Shown here piece by piece: positions 1-9,716 of a DNA stretch of 64,000 bases. Source of the stretch: Polynucleobacter victoriensis (GTDB lineage Bacteria; Pseudomonadota; Gammaproteobacteria; Burkholderiales; Burkholderiaceae); assembly GCF_900187875.1 (NCBI RefSeq), contig NZ_FYEX01000001.1:496001-560000 (forward strand), in the 5' to 3' direction. The notes under the pieces were generated by a model that was given only the letters and a program-made list of their open reading frames with translations, did no database searches and was not told the origin of the DNA. The position numbers and the translations under genes were made by a program. Positions within the stretch are counted from its first letter, which is position 1. The number at the start of each line of letters is the position of its first letter.

Positions 1-536
1 ATGATTGGGAAAATAATCAAAATCAAAAGGGTTAGGCGCCAGTTGAGATAGAAGAGATACGCCATCAAACCAATCACGGTTAGACTGTCTCTAACGAGAT
101 TCATAGCAACACTGGTAATCACCTGAAGTACTGCATTGACCTCAAAGACAAGCGCATTGATCAACGATGCAGCAGAACGATTCATGAATAAATCAGCAGG
201 CGCTTGCAATAAGCGATGAAACATCTGCTCACGTAATTTGTATAAAACAGAATTAGTTAAATGGCTTAGAGCGTAATTAGAGCCAAATTGGGCAAATCCA
301 CGAATAAATGCCAAACCCACCAAAAATGCTGGAACATGCCACAGCTTGTCATCCAACTTGCCACTGAAACCTCTATCTAATAATGGTTTCAAGAGTGCAG
401 GAATAGCAGTTTCTGAAGCGGCAACGATGCCTAAGCCCAGTAATGCCAATACCACTGCCAATTTGTGAGGCAGCGCATATTTTAAGATGCGTTTTAGCGC
501 AGTTTGAGTCTTAATATTGATACTATTTGAATCCAT
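1..536 (-). CDS. msbA: Lipid A export ABC transporter MsbA, N-terminal part (cut by window edge)
   Basis: The first 178 codons of an ABC exporter are visible, read leftward from ATG at 536; the rest lies outside the window. The fragment has the transmembrane-domain pattern of MsbA: a hydrophobic segment near residues 22-45, a second near 60-80 and a third near 130-175, with loops rich in Asn, Arg and Gln as in type IV ABC exporters. MsbA homodimers flip lipid A-core across the inner membrane. The divergent LPS glycosyltransferases next door fit that role. The ATPase domain is not visible, so another lipid or peptide exporter cannot be fully excluded. Confidence 0.8.
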   Translation of the reverse strand, partial: MDSNSINIKTQTALKRILKYALPHKLAVVLALLGLGIVAASETAIPALLKPLLDRGFSGKLDDKLWHVPAFLVGLAFIRGFAQFGSNYALSHLTNSVLYKLREQMFHRLLQAPADLFMNRSAASLINALVFEVNAVLQVITSVAMNLVRDSLTVIGLMAYLFYLNWRLTLLILIIFPI

Positions 537-574
537 AACCTCAATCGTAACCTACACGGTGCTAACATCGCTTA

Positions 575-1336
575 ATGAGCTTATCAGTCATCTTAATTAC
601 CAAAAATGAAGAAGCCAATCTCAAGGACTGCCTTGAGAGCGTTTCTTTTGCTAACGAGATTATCGTCGTTGATAGCCAAAGTAGCGATAAAACTCAGGAA
701 ATTGCTCAATCATTTGGCGCAAAACTAGAAATAACAAGCGATTGGCCGGGCTTTGGCCCCCAAAAAAATCGTGCTCTTAACTTGGCAACTCAAGAATGGG
801 TGCTATCAATTGACGCCGATGAAAGAGTCACCCCAGAACTCAAAGAAGAGATTTTGACAGTGATTTCATCAAAAGATGCTGCTAATTGCTATGCCATTCC
901 AAGATCTTCTTGGTACTGCGGTCGTTTTATGAAACATTCTGGTTGGTACCCAGATTATGTCGATCGCTTGTTTAAACGCGGTACAGCAAAGTTCTCTGAT
1001 CATTTAGTTCATGAGCGTCTATTACCGGATGGTCCAGTAGCTAAGCTGGAGAAACATTTTTTGCACTATAGCTTTAGAGACTTCTCTCAGGTGTTAAAGA
1101 AAGTTGACGCCTATTCAACTGCATCTGCAGAGCAAGCCTATCTGAAAGGTAAACGCTCATCTGTGGGCAAGGCAATGGGTCATGGGCTATGGGCATTCTT
1201 CAGAACATACTTCCTACGCCGAGGTTTTTTAGACGGCTCTCAAGGTCTAGCATTAGCAATCTCAAATGCTGAGGGTAGCTATTACAGATACCTGAAAATA
1301 TGGTTAATACAAGAAGCCAATAAAGATAAGAAATGA
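575..1336 (+). CDS. Family 2 glycosyltransferase, LPS core type (WaaE/KdtX-like)
   Basis: A 253-residue GT2 enzyme. The GT-A nucleotide-binding start (SVILITKNEE) opens the protein, VDSQSSD lies at 32-38 and the metal-binding DADE at 80-83. The motif GFGPQKNRAL near 59-68 is typical of the WaaE/KdtX group, which adds a beta-1,4-glucose to the inner core heptose of LPS. It acts on the cytoplasmic face of the inner membrane. It overlaps the next glycosyltransferase by four bases (ATGA), so the two are probably translationally coupled. The donor sugar is inferred only from family resemblance. Confidence 0.8.
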   Translation: MSLSVILITKNEEANLKDCLESVSFANEIIVVDSQSSDKTQEIAQSFGAKLEITSDWPGFGPQKNRALNLATQEWVLSIDADERVTPELKEEILTVISSKDAANCYAIPRSSWYCGRFMKHSGWYPDYVDRLFKRGTAKFSDHLVHERLLPDGPVAKLEKHFLHYSFRDFSQVLKKVDAYSTASAEQAYLKGKRSSVGKAMGHGLWAFFRTYFLRRGFLDGSQGLALAISNAEGSYYRYLKIWLIQEANKDKK

Positions 1337-2115
1337 AAATCAGCGTCATTATTGCAACCTATAACCGCCCAGATGCACTGGATATAGTTCTTCAATCCCT
1401 AGAAAAACAAACCGATAAAGGTTTTGAAATAATTATTGCTGATGATGGCTCAGGTAGCGAAACAAGAGAGCTAGTGACACATCACATAAATAAAAGAAAA
1501 AATACTATTCAGCATGTTTGGCATGAAGATCTAGGATTTAGGCTTGCTCAAATTAGAAATTTAGCCACTCAATCAGCAAGAGGAGATTACTTAATATTCC
1601 TAGATGGCGATTGTGCCGTACAACCAGACTTTATTGAACAACACAAAAAACTATCTGAGCCAGGTTACATGGTTACAGGTAGCAGAGTGCTCTTAGAAAA
1701 AACTATTACGGATCAAATTTGCAGTAGTCGCGAATGGAACTACGATGACTTTAAAGCCAAGGCTTTAGTAAATCTTTTCAAAAAACAACTAAATAAAATT
1801 TTGCCTTTGTATATCAAAATACCAAATAACTTATTTAGAAAATATAAGAAATTCGAATGGCGCCGTATTAAAGGTTGCAATTTAGCTTGCTGGAAGAATG
1901 ATGCACTAAAAATTAATGGCTTTGATGAAACCTTAATAGGCTGGGGGCATGAGGATGCTGATTTTGTTTTCAGACTTAATGAAGCTGGAATTAAGAGAAA
2001 ATCAGGCGCCTGGAGCACTGAAGTATTCCATTTGTGGCACAAAATGGCCAACAAAGAAAATGCCGAAAAAAATGCAGCCATTGTTAGAGCAAAAATACTT
2101 GCAAAAGCCAAGTAA
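1333..2115 (+). CDS. Family 2 glycosyltransferase with galactosyltransferase-type C-terminus
   Basis: A 260-residue enzyme with a GT-A fold: SVIIATYNRPD at the start, ADDGS near 36-40 and DGD at 91-93 (metal/nucleotide-sugar binding). The C-terminal half carries GWGHEDAD at 203-210 and HLWH at 233-236, the pattern of the Glyco_transf_7C region used for acceptor and catalytic acid residues. It starts inside the stop of the upstream gene and is followed after 12 bases by a family 9 enzyme. It therefore belongs to a three-gene LPS or cell-surface glycan operon. The exact sugar is unknown. Confidence 0.75.
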   Translation: MKISVIIATYNRPDALDIVLQSLEKQTDKGFEIIIADDGSGSETRELVTHHINKRKNTIQHVWHEDLGFRLAQIRNLATQSARGDYLIFLDGDCAVQPDFIEQHKKLSEPGYMVTGSRVLLEKTITDQICSSREWNYDDFKAKALVNLFKKQLNKILPLYIKIPNNLFRKYKKFEWRRIKGCNLACWKNDALKINGFDETLIGWGHEDADFVFRLNEAGIKRKSGAWSTEVFHLWHKMANKENAEKNAAIVRAKILAKAK

Positions 2116-2127
2116 CATAGTTGCCAC

Positions 2128-3222
2128 ATGCGTATTAAAAAAATAATCATCATTGCCACACGCCAAATTGGCGACACACTGATCACAACACCATTAATTA
2201 GTGCTGCTAAAAGAATTTGGCCAGATGCTCAAATTGATTTTTTTGGATTTGAAAATAGCCTATCAATGCTAAGTGGTAATCCAGACATTCATCAAGTCAT
2301 AGGCACAAAGCAAAGACTTAAGTTCAAGGATTATTTAGGGCAATTCTTTAGATTGTTTAAGCGATATGACTTGGCAGTTATTACTCAACCCAGTGATCGA
2401 GCTTACCTTTATGGATTAGTAGCCGCCAAACATCGTGTCGGAATGATTCCCACAGAGCCTAAATTGAATTGGTGGAAGAAAAAAGTTTGCCTTCATACAG
2501 TTGAGGTTGATTACTTTCATCAGCATGTCATTACAGAAAAAATTCGCTTATTAGAAAAATTTTGTGATGAAAATCTATTATTTGGGCAAGAGATTAGCGT
2601 TACTCCCCCTGCTGCTACGCCCCTCCCCTCTGAGATTTCTAAAGAACTTAAAGAATCATTCATTGTGATTCACCCAACGCCATTAACTGCATACAAACGT
2701 TGGCCTCTGGCTAACTGGGTGCAATTAATTGAATCACTACCCAATGAATATCAAGTGGTTTTAAGTGGCGCTCCAATCGCACAAGATCGAGAATTAAATC
2801 AATCCATTATTGATTTGTTAAGCGACACCGCCAAAAGCAAGATTCTTAATTTAGACGGTCGATTAAAACTGGATCAATTGGGAGCCTTATTGCGCCAAGC
2901 GAAACTTTATATTGGTGTTGATACATCTGTGACTCACCTAGCTGCAGCTTGCAATACGCCAACTATCACGCTATTTGGTGCAACGCCACCCACCAATTTT
3001 GGTCCATGGCCCAATGGGTTTGTTGGGAAACAACCTTATCAACTTAGAGGCTCTCGCCAAAAAATTGGTAATGTGACTATTTTGCAAGGCCCTGGTGAAT
3101 GCGTTCCTTGCCGTAAAGCTGGTTGCGAGGATAAATCAGATAGTCGCAGTGATTGCTTAGTCAATCTGCCAGTTAGCCAAGTGATAGAAGCTGTTAGAAG
3201 CTATGGAATTAACTGTGGTTAA
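2128..3222 (+). CDS. Family 9 glycosyltransferase (heptosyltransferase-like)
   Basis: A 364-residue GT-B enzyme of the ADP-heptose:LPS heptosyltransferase family. The N-terminus has IIATRQIGDTLITTPLI, the usual acceptor-side signature of WaaC/WaaF/WaaQ. The C-terminal half has the donor-binding stretch GVDTSVTHLAAA followed by TLFGATPP. WaaQ-type proteins add heptose to the LPS inner core; this one most resembles that group, but the three subfamilies are hard to separate by eye. It is the last gene of the glycosyltransferase operon. It converges on dnaE across a 27-base T-rich gap that may serve as a terminator. Confidence 0.75.
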   Translation: MRIKKIIIIATRQIGDTLITTPLISAAKRIWPDAQIDFFGFENSLSMLSGNPDIHQVIGTKQRLKFKDYLGQFFRLFKRYDLAVITQPSDRAYLYGLVAAKHRVGMIPTEPKLNWWKKKVCLHTVEVDYFHQHVITEKIRLLEKFCDENLLFGQEISVTPPAATPLPSEISKELKESFIVIHPTPLTAYKRWPLANWVQLIESLPNEYQVVLSGAPIAQDRELNQSIIDLLSDTAKSKILNLDGRLKLDQLGALLRQAKLYIGVDTSVTHLAAACNTPTITLFGATPPTNFGPWPNGFVGKQPYQLRGSRQKIGNVTILQGPGECVPCRKAGCEDKSDSRSDCLVNLPVSQVIEAVRSYGINCG

Positions 3223-3249
3223 AGTTTGATTTTTTTATTTTTTGATTAT

Positions 3250-6200
3250 CTAGGCGTATTTCACTTCAACATTGCCCTGTCCACCAGACTTGTTGAGAGC
3301 AATACTTAAGCCTCTGATGCTTTCATCATCAGGATAGATTTTCCAAGTCTCTGGGAATTGAACCAAGCAAACACTGCCATTACTAATGACATCTGCTGTC
3401 ATCAATAAGCCTTGAGGTTTTTTGCCCACAAAGTTGTTAACTTGCTGCTTAAATCCTTGGATGTCGATACCTTGCTGCAACTGTACATGCAGACTTCTTG
3501 CAAACTTTAGTCGTGCCGTGGTGACATCCATGATGGATTCTGCAACCACTCTCATACCGCCCGAAAACTTATCAGGAGTAACACTGACTTTAGCGATGAT
3601 GAGTTCATCTTCTTTGAGCCAGTAACGGTTAGGCTCAAACAATTCACTATAGATAGTCATTTCAAGTTGAGCTGTGCCATCATCGATGGTAGCAATCATT
3701 AATTTGCCACGCGGGCCCATCATGCTTCTGGTAGAGGTCATGATGCCTGCGATTAAACGATCTTTGCCCTCGGTCAACTGATTTAATTTGGTACGTACAA
3801 AATGACTTACTTCATCTCGATAAGCATCGAATAAGTGCCCAGTCAGGTACAAGCCTAAAGCCGCCTTCTCTTCTTGCAAACGTCGCTTCTCGAACCAAGG
3901 CTCTTCTTTAACTAATTCTGGTTTGTGCTCGTCAGCAGATCCTGCCATATCAAAGAGACTCACCTGCTGAGCAGACGCATCAGCCTGATCAGCGGCTTCC
4001 ATAGCTCTTGGCAAGGATGCTAATAAGGTAGAGCGTGAGTCAAAGCCACCATAGAGAGAATCAAATGCACCCGCACGAATCAGGGCCTCCATCGTGCGTC
4101 GGTTCACAACTCGACGGTCTAATCTTAAGCAGAAATCAAATAAATCAACAAAAGGTCCATTAGCTCTAGCTTGAATAATTTGCTCAATGGCACCCTCACC
4201 CGTTCCTCGAATAGCCCCTAAACCATAGCGAATCATGGTGGCCGCTTGTTCTTTATTGTTTTCATCTTCACGCAATGGCATGAAGCGATACACACTGGTG
4301 TTCACATCTGGCGGCAAGATCTTGATCTTGTTAGCTAAGGCATCCTCATAAAGAATCTTTACCTTATCCGTGTCATCCATCGCCAATGACATGTTGGCTG
4401 CCATGAATTCTGCTGGGTAATGAGCTTTCAACCAAGCGGTGTGATAAGCCAACAAGGCATAAGCTGCCGCATGAGATTTATTAAAACCATAGCCTGCGAA
4501 CTTTTCCATCAAGTCGAAAATTTCGTCAGCCTTATCAGGCTTTAATCCACTCTTACCAGAACCATCTCTAAACAACTGGCGATGCTCTGCCATTTCTTCT
4601 GGCTTTTTCTTACCCATTGCACGACGCAATAAGTCCGCACCACCCAAAGAGTAACCGCCGATGATCTGCGCCATCTGCATCACCTGTTCCTGATACACCA
4701 TGATGCCGTAGGTTTCTCGTAGAACAGGCTCAACACGAGGATCTGGGTAATGAACTTGTTCTTTGCCGTGTTTACGAGCAATAAATGATGGGATCAAGTC
4801 CATAGGACCAGGACGATACAGAGCCACCAAGGCGATGATGTCTTCAAAGCGGTCTGGTTTTGCCTCACGAAGCATGCCTTGCATGCCACGACTTTCTAAC
4901 TGGAACACTGCAACTGTGTTGGCATTTTTTAAGATTTCAAAAGCGGCAGGGTCGTCCAGTGGCACTTGACCAACTCGCCAATCTTTTTTGTCTGGATATA
5001 ACTGATGGATGTATCTTTCAGCCCAATCTATGATTGTTAATGTTGTAAGACCCAAAAAGTCAAACTTCACGAGACCGACTGCTTCTACGTCATCTTTATC
5101 AAATTGGCTAACCACACCAGCGTCACCACCATCTTTTGATCCTTGGGTGTACAAAGGACAAAAGTCTGTGAGCTTGCCCGGTGCAATCAATACACCACCG
5201 GCATGCATACCAACGTTACGAGTCATGCCCTCTAACTGCTGCGCTAGGCCGAGCAACTGCTTAACCTCTTCTTCACGCGACTCTCGCTCTGCTAGAAGTT
5301 TTTCATCTTTTTTGGCTTGCTCAATGGTCACCTGTTGGCCAGGCTTATTAGGAATGAGTTTAGAAATGCCATCCACAAAACCATAGGGCTGCTCAAGAAC
5401 TCGACCCACATCTCGAATCGCTGCACGTGCTGCCATCGTGCCAAATGTGGCAATTTGACTCACCGCATCTTTGCCATATTTTTCTTTTACGTAGGCAATC
5501 ACACGATCGCGCCCATGCTGACAAAAGTCGATATCAAAGTCAGGCATGGATACACGTTCTGGATTTAAGAAACGCTCAAAGAGTAAGTTGTAACGCAGTG
5601 GATCTAGGTCTGTAATACCCAATGAATAGGCTACCAAAGAACCAGCACCAGATCCGCGGCCAGGCCCCACAGGAACACCATTATTTTTTGCCCAGTTAAT
5701 AAAGTCCGCAACAATCAAGAAGTAACCAGGGAAACCCATTTGTGAAATGGTTCTTGCCTCAAACTTCAAACGCACTTCATAGTTAGCACGTTGCTTTTCT
5801 CTTTCAGCTTCATCGGGATATAAATGGATTAAATGTTTGGATAAGCCCTCCATGGCTTTTTCCATCAAATAATCATCCAACGTCATGCCTGCAGGCACTG
5901 GAAAATCAGGTAACTGTGGTTTACCAAGCGTTAAAGATAAGTTACAACGTTTGGCAATTTCAACACTGTTAGTAATGGCTGCCGGCAAGTCGGCAAATAG
6001 CTCTTGCATTTCTGCTTGGCTTTTGAAATATTGCTCAGGAGAGAATTTCTTAACCCGCTTAGGATTAGCAAGAATCTCACCTTCTGCAATACAAACACGG
6101 GCTTCATGCGCTGTAAAGTCAGAACGCTTCATGAACTGAATCGAGTGAGTCGCCACTACCGGTAACTTGAGTTGATTCGCTAGATGGACTGCCCCATGCA

Positions 6201-6747
6201 ACTGAGCTTCATCCTGCGGATGGCCTGCTCGCTGAATTTCAATGTAGAACGAGCCTGGGAAATACTTCGCCCAAACTTTTGCCCTATTTAGAGCTTCATC
6301 TTCTTGATTTGCTAATAAAGCAACACCAACATCACCAAACCTTGCGCCCGATAGAGCAATCAAACCTTCAGCATGCTCTTTGAACCAACTTAGATCAACT
6401 TCCGCCCTACCTTTGTACTGATTGGTTAATGATGCTTTTGTTAATAACTCACAAAGGTTTAAATACCCCTGATGATTTTTTACCAATAACTGCAAGCGAT
6501 ATGGTTTATCTCGATCTTCAGGATTACTGATCCATACATCACTACCAACAATAGGTTTAAGACCTTCTTTACGCGCTGACTGATAAAACTTAACTAAACC
6601 AAAGACATTTCCTAAGTCTGTGAGGGCCAAAGCACCCATTTGATCACTGACCGCCGCAGAAATGGCATCATCTATGCGTACAGCCCCGTCCACAATGGAA
6701 TATTCCGAGTGGAGTCGTAAATGGACGAAGCTGGTATTTAAAGACAT
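3250..6747 (-). CDS. dnaE: DNA polymerase III alpha subunit
   Basis: A 1165-residue replicative polymerase, close to the usual 1160 residues. The N-terminal PHP domain begins FVHLRLHSEYSIVDGAVR. The polymerase core contains GPGRGSGAGSLVAY and the catalytic aspartates in PDFDIDFCQHGRD near residue 400. The helix-hairpin-helix region and a C-terminal OB fold (near 990-1070, ending in the motif region around GGMRVVAESI) follow. It is the catalytic subunit of the chromosomal replicase and binds DnaQ, beta clamp and tau. Its start codon lies only three bases from the first possible start of the divergent gluQ, so each promoter must lie inside the neighbouring gene. Confidence 0.97.
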   Translation of the reverse strand: MSLNTSFVHLRLHSEYSIVDGAVRIDDAISAAVSDQMGALALTDLGNVFGLVKFYQSARKEGLKPIVGSDVWISNPEDRDKPYRLQLLVKNHQGYLNLCELLTKASLTNQYKGRAEVDLSWFKEHAEGLIALSGARFGDVGVALLANQEDEALNRAKVWAKYFPGSFYIEIQRAGHPQDEAQLHGAVHLANQLKLPVVATHSIQFMKRSDFTAHEARVCIAEGEILANPKRVKKFSPEQYFKSQAEMQELFADLPAAITNSVEIAKRCNLSLTLGKPQLPDFPVPAGMTLDDYLMEKAMEGLSKHLIHLYPDEAEREKQRANYEVRLKFEARTISQMGFPGYFLIVADFINWAKNNGVPVGPGRGSGAGSLVAYSLGITDLDPLRYNLLFERFLNPERVSMPDFDIDFCQHGRDRVIAYVKEKYGKDAVSQIATFGTMAARAAIRDVGRVLEQPYGFVDGISKLIPNKPGQQVTIEQAKKDEKLLAERESREEEVKQLLGLAQQLEGMTRNVGMHAGGVLIAPGKLTDFCPLYTQGSKDGGDAGVVSQFDKDDVEAVGLVKFDFLGLTTLTIIDWAERYIHQLYPDKKDWRVGQVPLDDPAAFEILKNANTVAVFQLESRGMQGMLREAKPDRFEDIIALVALYRPGPMDLIPSFIARKHGKEQVHYPDPRVEPVLRETYGIMVYQEQVMQMAQIIGGYSLGGADLLRRAMGKKKPEEMAEHRQLFRDGSGKSGLKPDKADEIFDLMEKFAGYGFNKSHAAAYALLAYHTAWLKAHYPAEFMAANMSLAMDDTDKVKILYEDALANKIKILPPDVNTSVYRFMPLREDENNKEQAATMIRYGLGAIRGTGEGAIEQIIQARANGPFVDLFDFCLRLDRRVVNRRTMEALIRAGAFDSLYGGFDSRSTLLASLPRAMEAADQADASAQQVSLFDMAGSADEHKPELVKEEPWFEKRRLQEEKAALGLYLTGHLFDAYRDEVSHFVRTKLNQLTEGKDRLIAGIMTSTRSMMGPRGKLMIATIDDGTAQLEMTIYSELFEPNRYWLKEDELIIAKVSVTPDKFSGGMRVVAESIMDVTTARLKFARSLHVQLQQGIDIQGFKQQVNNFVGKKPQGLLMTADVISNGSVCLVQFPETWKIYPDDESIRGLSIALNKSGGQGNVEVKYA

Positions 6748-6750
6748 GAG

Positions 6751-7656
6751 ATGATTTTAGCTATGTTCAAAACCCAATACCGCGGTCGCTTCGCACCCTC
6801 ACCCACAGGCGCTCTCCACGCCGGGTCGCTCGCAACCGCTTTAGGTAGTTGGCTCCACGCGAAAGCCCATGACGGAAAGTGGCTTTTACGGATCGAAGAC
6901 CTTGATTTGCCAAGATGCGTGCCAGGTGCCGATCAGACAATCATTCAACAATTATCAGCCTGCGGTTTAAGCTGGGACGAGGAGATTGAATATCAATTCA
7001 AACGAACCCATTGTTATAGCGATGCCTTAACAAAGCTGATTGATTCTAATAAAGCTTACGGATGTCGTTGCACCCGAAAACAAATTGAAGATGCGCAACT
7101 AGCATCAGGTCGAAAAAAAGATCGTCATGGTGAATTGATTTACCCAGGAACATGTCGCAAGCGCACAGACATCATAGAACCTTGCGCCTGGCGTTTGTAT
7201 GTTCACGATGCTGAGATTGAATCAACTGTAGGGGATTTTGTATTGCGCCGCGCTGACAGAATTTTTACTTATCAGTTAGCAGTAGTGGTCGATGATCATC
7301 TACAAGGAATTACTCATATTGTTCGTGGGGCCGATTTGATAGATAACACCCCAAGGCAAATTTATTTACAACAAGAACTTGGCTACCAAACTCCTAGCTA
7401 TGTTCACTTACCCTTAGTTCTTGATAACAACCAAGAAAAACTCAGCAAGCAAACCAAAGCAACAGCTATCGATGTCAGCAGTTCTAAAAACGTCTTAAAT
7501 GCGCTCAGCGCAGCTGCACTTCATATTGGCCTCACCGACCATCGACTATTGGCAAAAAGTAGTGCTGAGATTGATTTAAGCGTTTCTGAGTGGTTGACTG
7601 TTGCCCTTAGCAACTATCAAACCCTTTTAAGTCAGGGTTTGATTAAATTCGCTTAA
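6751..7656 (+). CDS. gluQ: Glutamyl-Q tRNA(Asp) synthetase
   Basis: A 301-residue truncated GluRS paralogue without an anticodon-binding domain. It charges glutamate onto the queuosine of tRNA-Asp. Visible signatures are GRFAPSPTGALHAGSL (HIGH-like, here HAGS), LLRIEDLDLPR, a zinc-site pattern CRC...C near residues 107-132 and a KMSKS-like KLSKQ near 230. Two starts are possible: ATG at 6751, or ATG at 6763, which gives the length before YRGRFAPSP usual for the family. Neither has a clear ribosome-binding site. Functionally it pairs with the queuosine genes queG and queC elsewhere in the window. Confidence 0.92.
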   Translation: MILAMFKTQYRGRFAPSPTGALHAGSLATALGSWLHAKAHDGKWLLRIEDLDLPRCVPGADQTIIQQLSACGLSWDEEIEYQFKRTHCYSDALTKLIDSNKAYGCRCTRKQIEDAQLASGRKKDRHGELIYPGTCRKRTDIIEPCAWRLYVHDAEIESTVGDFVLRRADRIFTYQLAVVVDDHLQGITHIVRGADLIDNTPRQIYLQQELGYQTPSYVHLPLVLDNNQEKLSKQTKATAIDVSSSKNVLNALSAAALHIGLTDHRLLAKSSAEIDLSVSEWLTVALSNYQTLLSQGLIKFA

Positions 7657-7689
7657 TTAAGCTTGTTGAGTGAATTTTTCTTAATTAAA

Positions 7690-9063
7690 TTAATTGGGTT
7701 TTTTAAAGCCACCCAATAGTGCTGCAACTGGTTTATTTGATTTAGGCCCAGGCTTAATGGATGGGTTGCTAGAGATATTCGCTGAAGCATTTGATGCTGC
7801 ATCTTTAGTATCTTTTTTATCTATGGCAGCTTTGTTATCTTTTGCTTGATAAGGCATGTAAAAGAATGGATCGGCACCTGGGCCACCAGCTGGATCAGGC
7901 ACAGGCATTCTGATGAGCTTGCGATTCATCAGCTTTTCAATATCAGCCAATAACTTTTCTTCAGAGGCGTCTACCAAAGCAATTGCATCGCCTTGCGCAC
8001 CAGCACGACCGGTTCTACCAATACGATGAACATAATCCTCTGCATTAAATGGCAACTCGTGATTGATCACACAGGGCATATCAGCAATATCAAGACCTCT
8101 GGCAGCCACATCAGTTGCCACCAAAACATCCATGGAACCATTTTTAAATGACTCCAAAATTTGCATGCGTTCAATTTGGCTTTTGTCGCCATGAATCGCA
8201 CCAGCCTTGATACCACTTCTCTCTAATGCACTTGCCAACTTGCTGCAACCAATGCGGCTATTAGTAAAAACAATCGCTTGACGAGAAAGACCTTGTTGAA
8301 TACGCGCGTTAAGAACTTTTACGACAGCATCTTTTTTGCGCTCAGACGGCACCATATGAATCACCTGACGGACAGTGTCTGCTGCAGCATTTTGTCTAGC
8401 CACTTCAATCGTCACAGGATCACGCAAATAACTTTGCGCTAATTTTTTAATTTCTGGTGAGAAAGTTGCTGAGAACAATAGCGTTTGTCGCTGCGCAGGA
8501 ATCAAACCGATGATGCGTTGCAAGTCTGGTAAGAAGCCCATATCCAACATGCGGTCCGCTTCATCCAAAATCAAAATTTGCACTTGTGACAAATTGGCTG
8601 TTTTTTGGGTGATGTGATCAAGTAATCTGCCTGGCGTTGCAATCAATAGCTCAACACCTGAGCGTAATAAGCTAGTTTGTGCTGACATATCTACACCACC
8701 AAACACCACAGCAGTTCTGATGTCTGTGTACTTGGCGTATTTGAATGCGTTATCTGCTACTTGGTCAGCTAGTTCACGTGTAGGCGTTAATACCAAAGCA
8801 CGAATCGGATGTCTTGCTGGTGAAGCACTGCTGCTGGCCATTGGCAAAATATTTTGCAGAATTGGTAAAACAAACGCTGCTGTTTTACCTGTGCCAGTTT
8901 GTGCTGCGCCCATGACATCTCTGCCCTGCATCACATGAGGCATGGCTTGCGCCTGAATCGGGGTAGGTTTTGTATAACCTTGCTCTAAGACGGCTCTCAA
9001 AATTGGCTCAGCAAAGCCAATTTCAGCAAAAGTTAGTTCGGTATTGTTTTGTTCTGTACTCAC
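7690..9063 (-). CDS. rhlE: DEAD-box ATP-dependent RNA helicase RhlE
   Basis: A 457-residue superfamily 2 helicase. In order: Q motif (TKPTPIQAQAMP), motif I AQTGTGKT near 56, PTRELADQ, TPGRLLDH, DEAD in LILDEADRMLDMGF, SAT in LFSATF, VATDVAARGLDI and HRIGRTGRAG. A low-complexity C-terminal tail rich in Lys, Asn and Ser follows, ending in GFKKPN. RhlE remodels RNA in ribosome assembly and RNA turnover, usually at low temperature. It converges on gluQ over a 33-base AT-rich gap. Confidence 0.93.
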   Translation of the reverse strand: MSTEQNNTELTFAEIGFAEPILRAVLEQGYTKPTPIQAQAMPHVMQGRDVMGAAQTGTGKTAAFVLPILQNILPMASSSASPARHPIRALVLTPTRELADQVADNAFKYAKYTDIRTAVVFGGVDMSAQTSLLRSGVELLIATPGRLLDHITQKTANLSQVQILILDEADRMLDMGFLPDLQRIIGLIPAQRQTLLFSATFSPEIKKLAQSYLRDPVTIEVARQNAAADTVRQVIHMVPSERKKDAVVKVLNARIQQGLSRQAIVFTNSRIGCSKLASALERSGIKAGAIHGDKSQIERMQILESFKNGSMDVLVATDVAARGLDIADMPCVINHELPFNAEDYVHRIGRTGRAGAQGDAIALVDASEEKLLADIEKLMNRKLIRMPVPDPAGGPGADPFFYMPYQAKDNKAAIDKKDTKDAASNASANISSNPSIKPGPKSNKPVAALLGGFKKPN

Positions 9064-9120
9064 AGGGCTCTATTATGAGGCCTGTGAGTCATTGACTGGG
9101 ATTTTCTTGATATGGCTGCA

Positions 9121-9528
9121 TTACAAAGCAGCAATACCTGCTTTGGCCACTTCAGCATCCTGATCTGATTTAGCCCCAGAAACACCTATGGCGCCAATCG
9201 TTTGACCATCCACCACAATGTTCACACCACCCTCTAGCGTGCCCTGTAAAACCGCTGTGGCGTTTAAAAATGACTGACGACCACCATTGATGATGTCTTC
9301 ATATACTTTGGTCTCACGACGCCCAAGAGCTGATGCTTTAGCCTTTTCTTGGGCGATGTAGGTAGAAATGGTTGGGCAAGCGTCGCGTCTTGTGAAACCC
9401 AATAAATGTCCACCGTCATCGACAACTGCAATACTCACACCCCAATTGTTTTTTTCCGCATGAGCATCCGCTGCTGCAAGGATTTTTTTTACATCCGATT
9501 GATTTAAATAAGCTTTTTGACTTGGCAC
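9121..9528 (-). CDS. GlcG/HbpS-family heme-binding-like protein
   Basis: A 135-residue protein of the DUF336 (GlcG/HbpS, PduO C-terminal) family. Typical features are VSIAVVDDGGHLLGFTRRD near 30-48, a Lys/Ala-rich helix with AQEKAKASAL, and the closing GAIGVSGAKSDQDAEVAKAG. Characterised members bind heme or corrinoid, but no function is certain for stand-alone copies. It is 57 bases downstream of rhlE on the reverse strand with its own upstream region. It is probably cytoplasmic: there is no signal peptide. Confidence 0.8.
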   Translation of the reverse strand: MPSQKAYLNQSDVKKILAAADAHAEKNNWGVSIAVVDDGGHLLGFTRRDACPTISTYIAQEKAKASALGRRETKVYEDIINGGRQSFLNATAVLQGTLEGGVNIVVDGQTIGAIGVSGAKSDQDAEVAKAGIAAL

Positions 9529-9716
9529 GACCGTCTCCTATCGATTTTTATGGTTTTAATAATTGTTCTATCTGTTTTTGTGTTTTCTACGATACCTGAA
9601 TTTGTGACTTCCTTCAGACGCTGAATGATTTTTGATAAGAATCAATTAATTAATCTATTTATAGTTAAATATAATATATAATGTAATTAATGAATCTTTC
9701 TTAGAGAGTAATTGAT

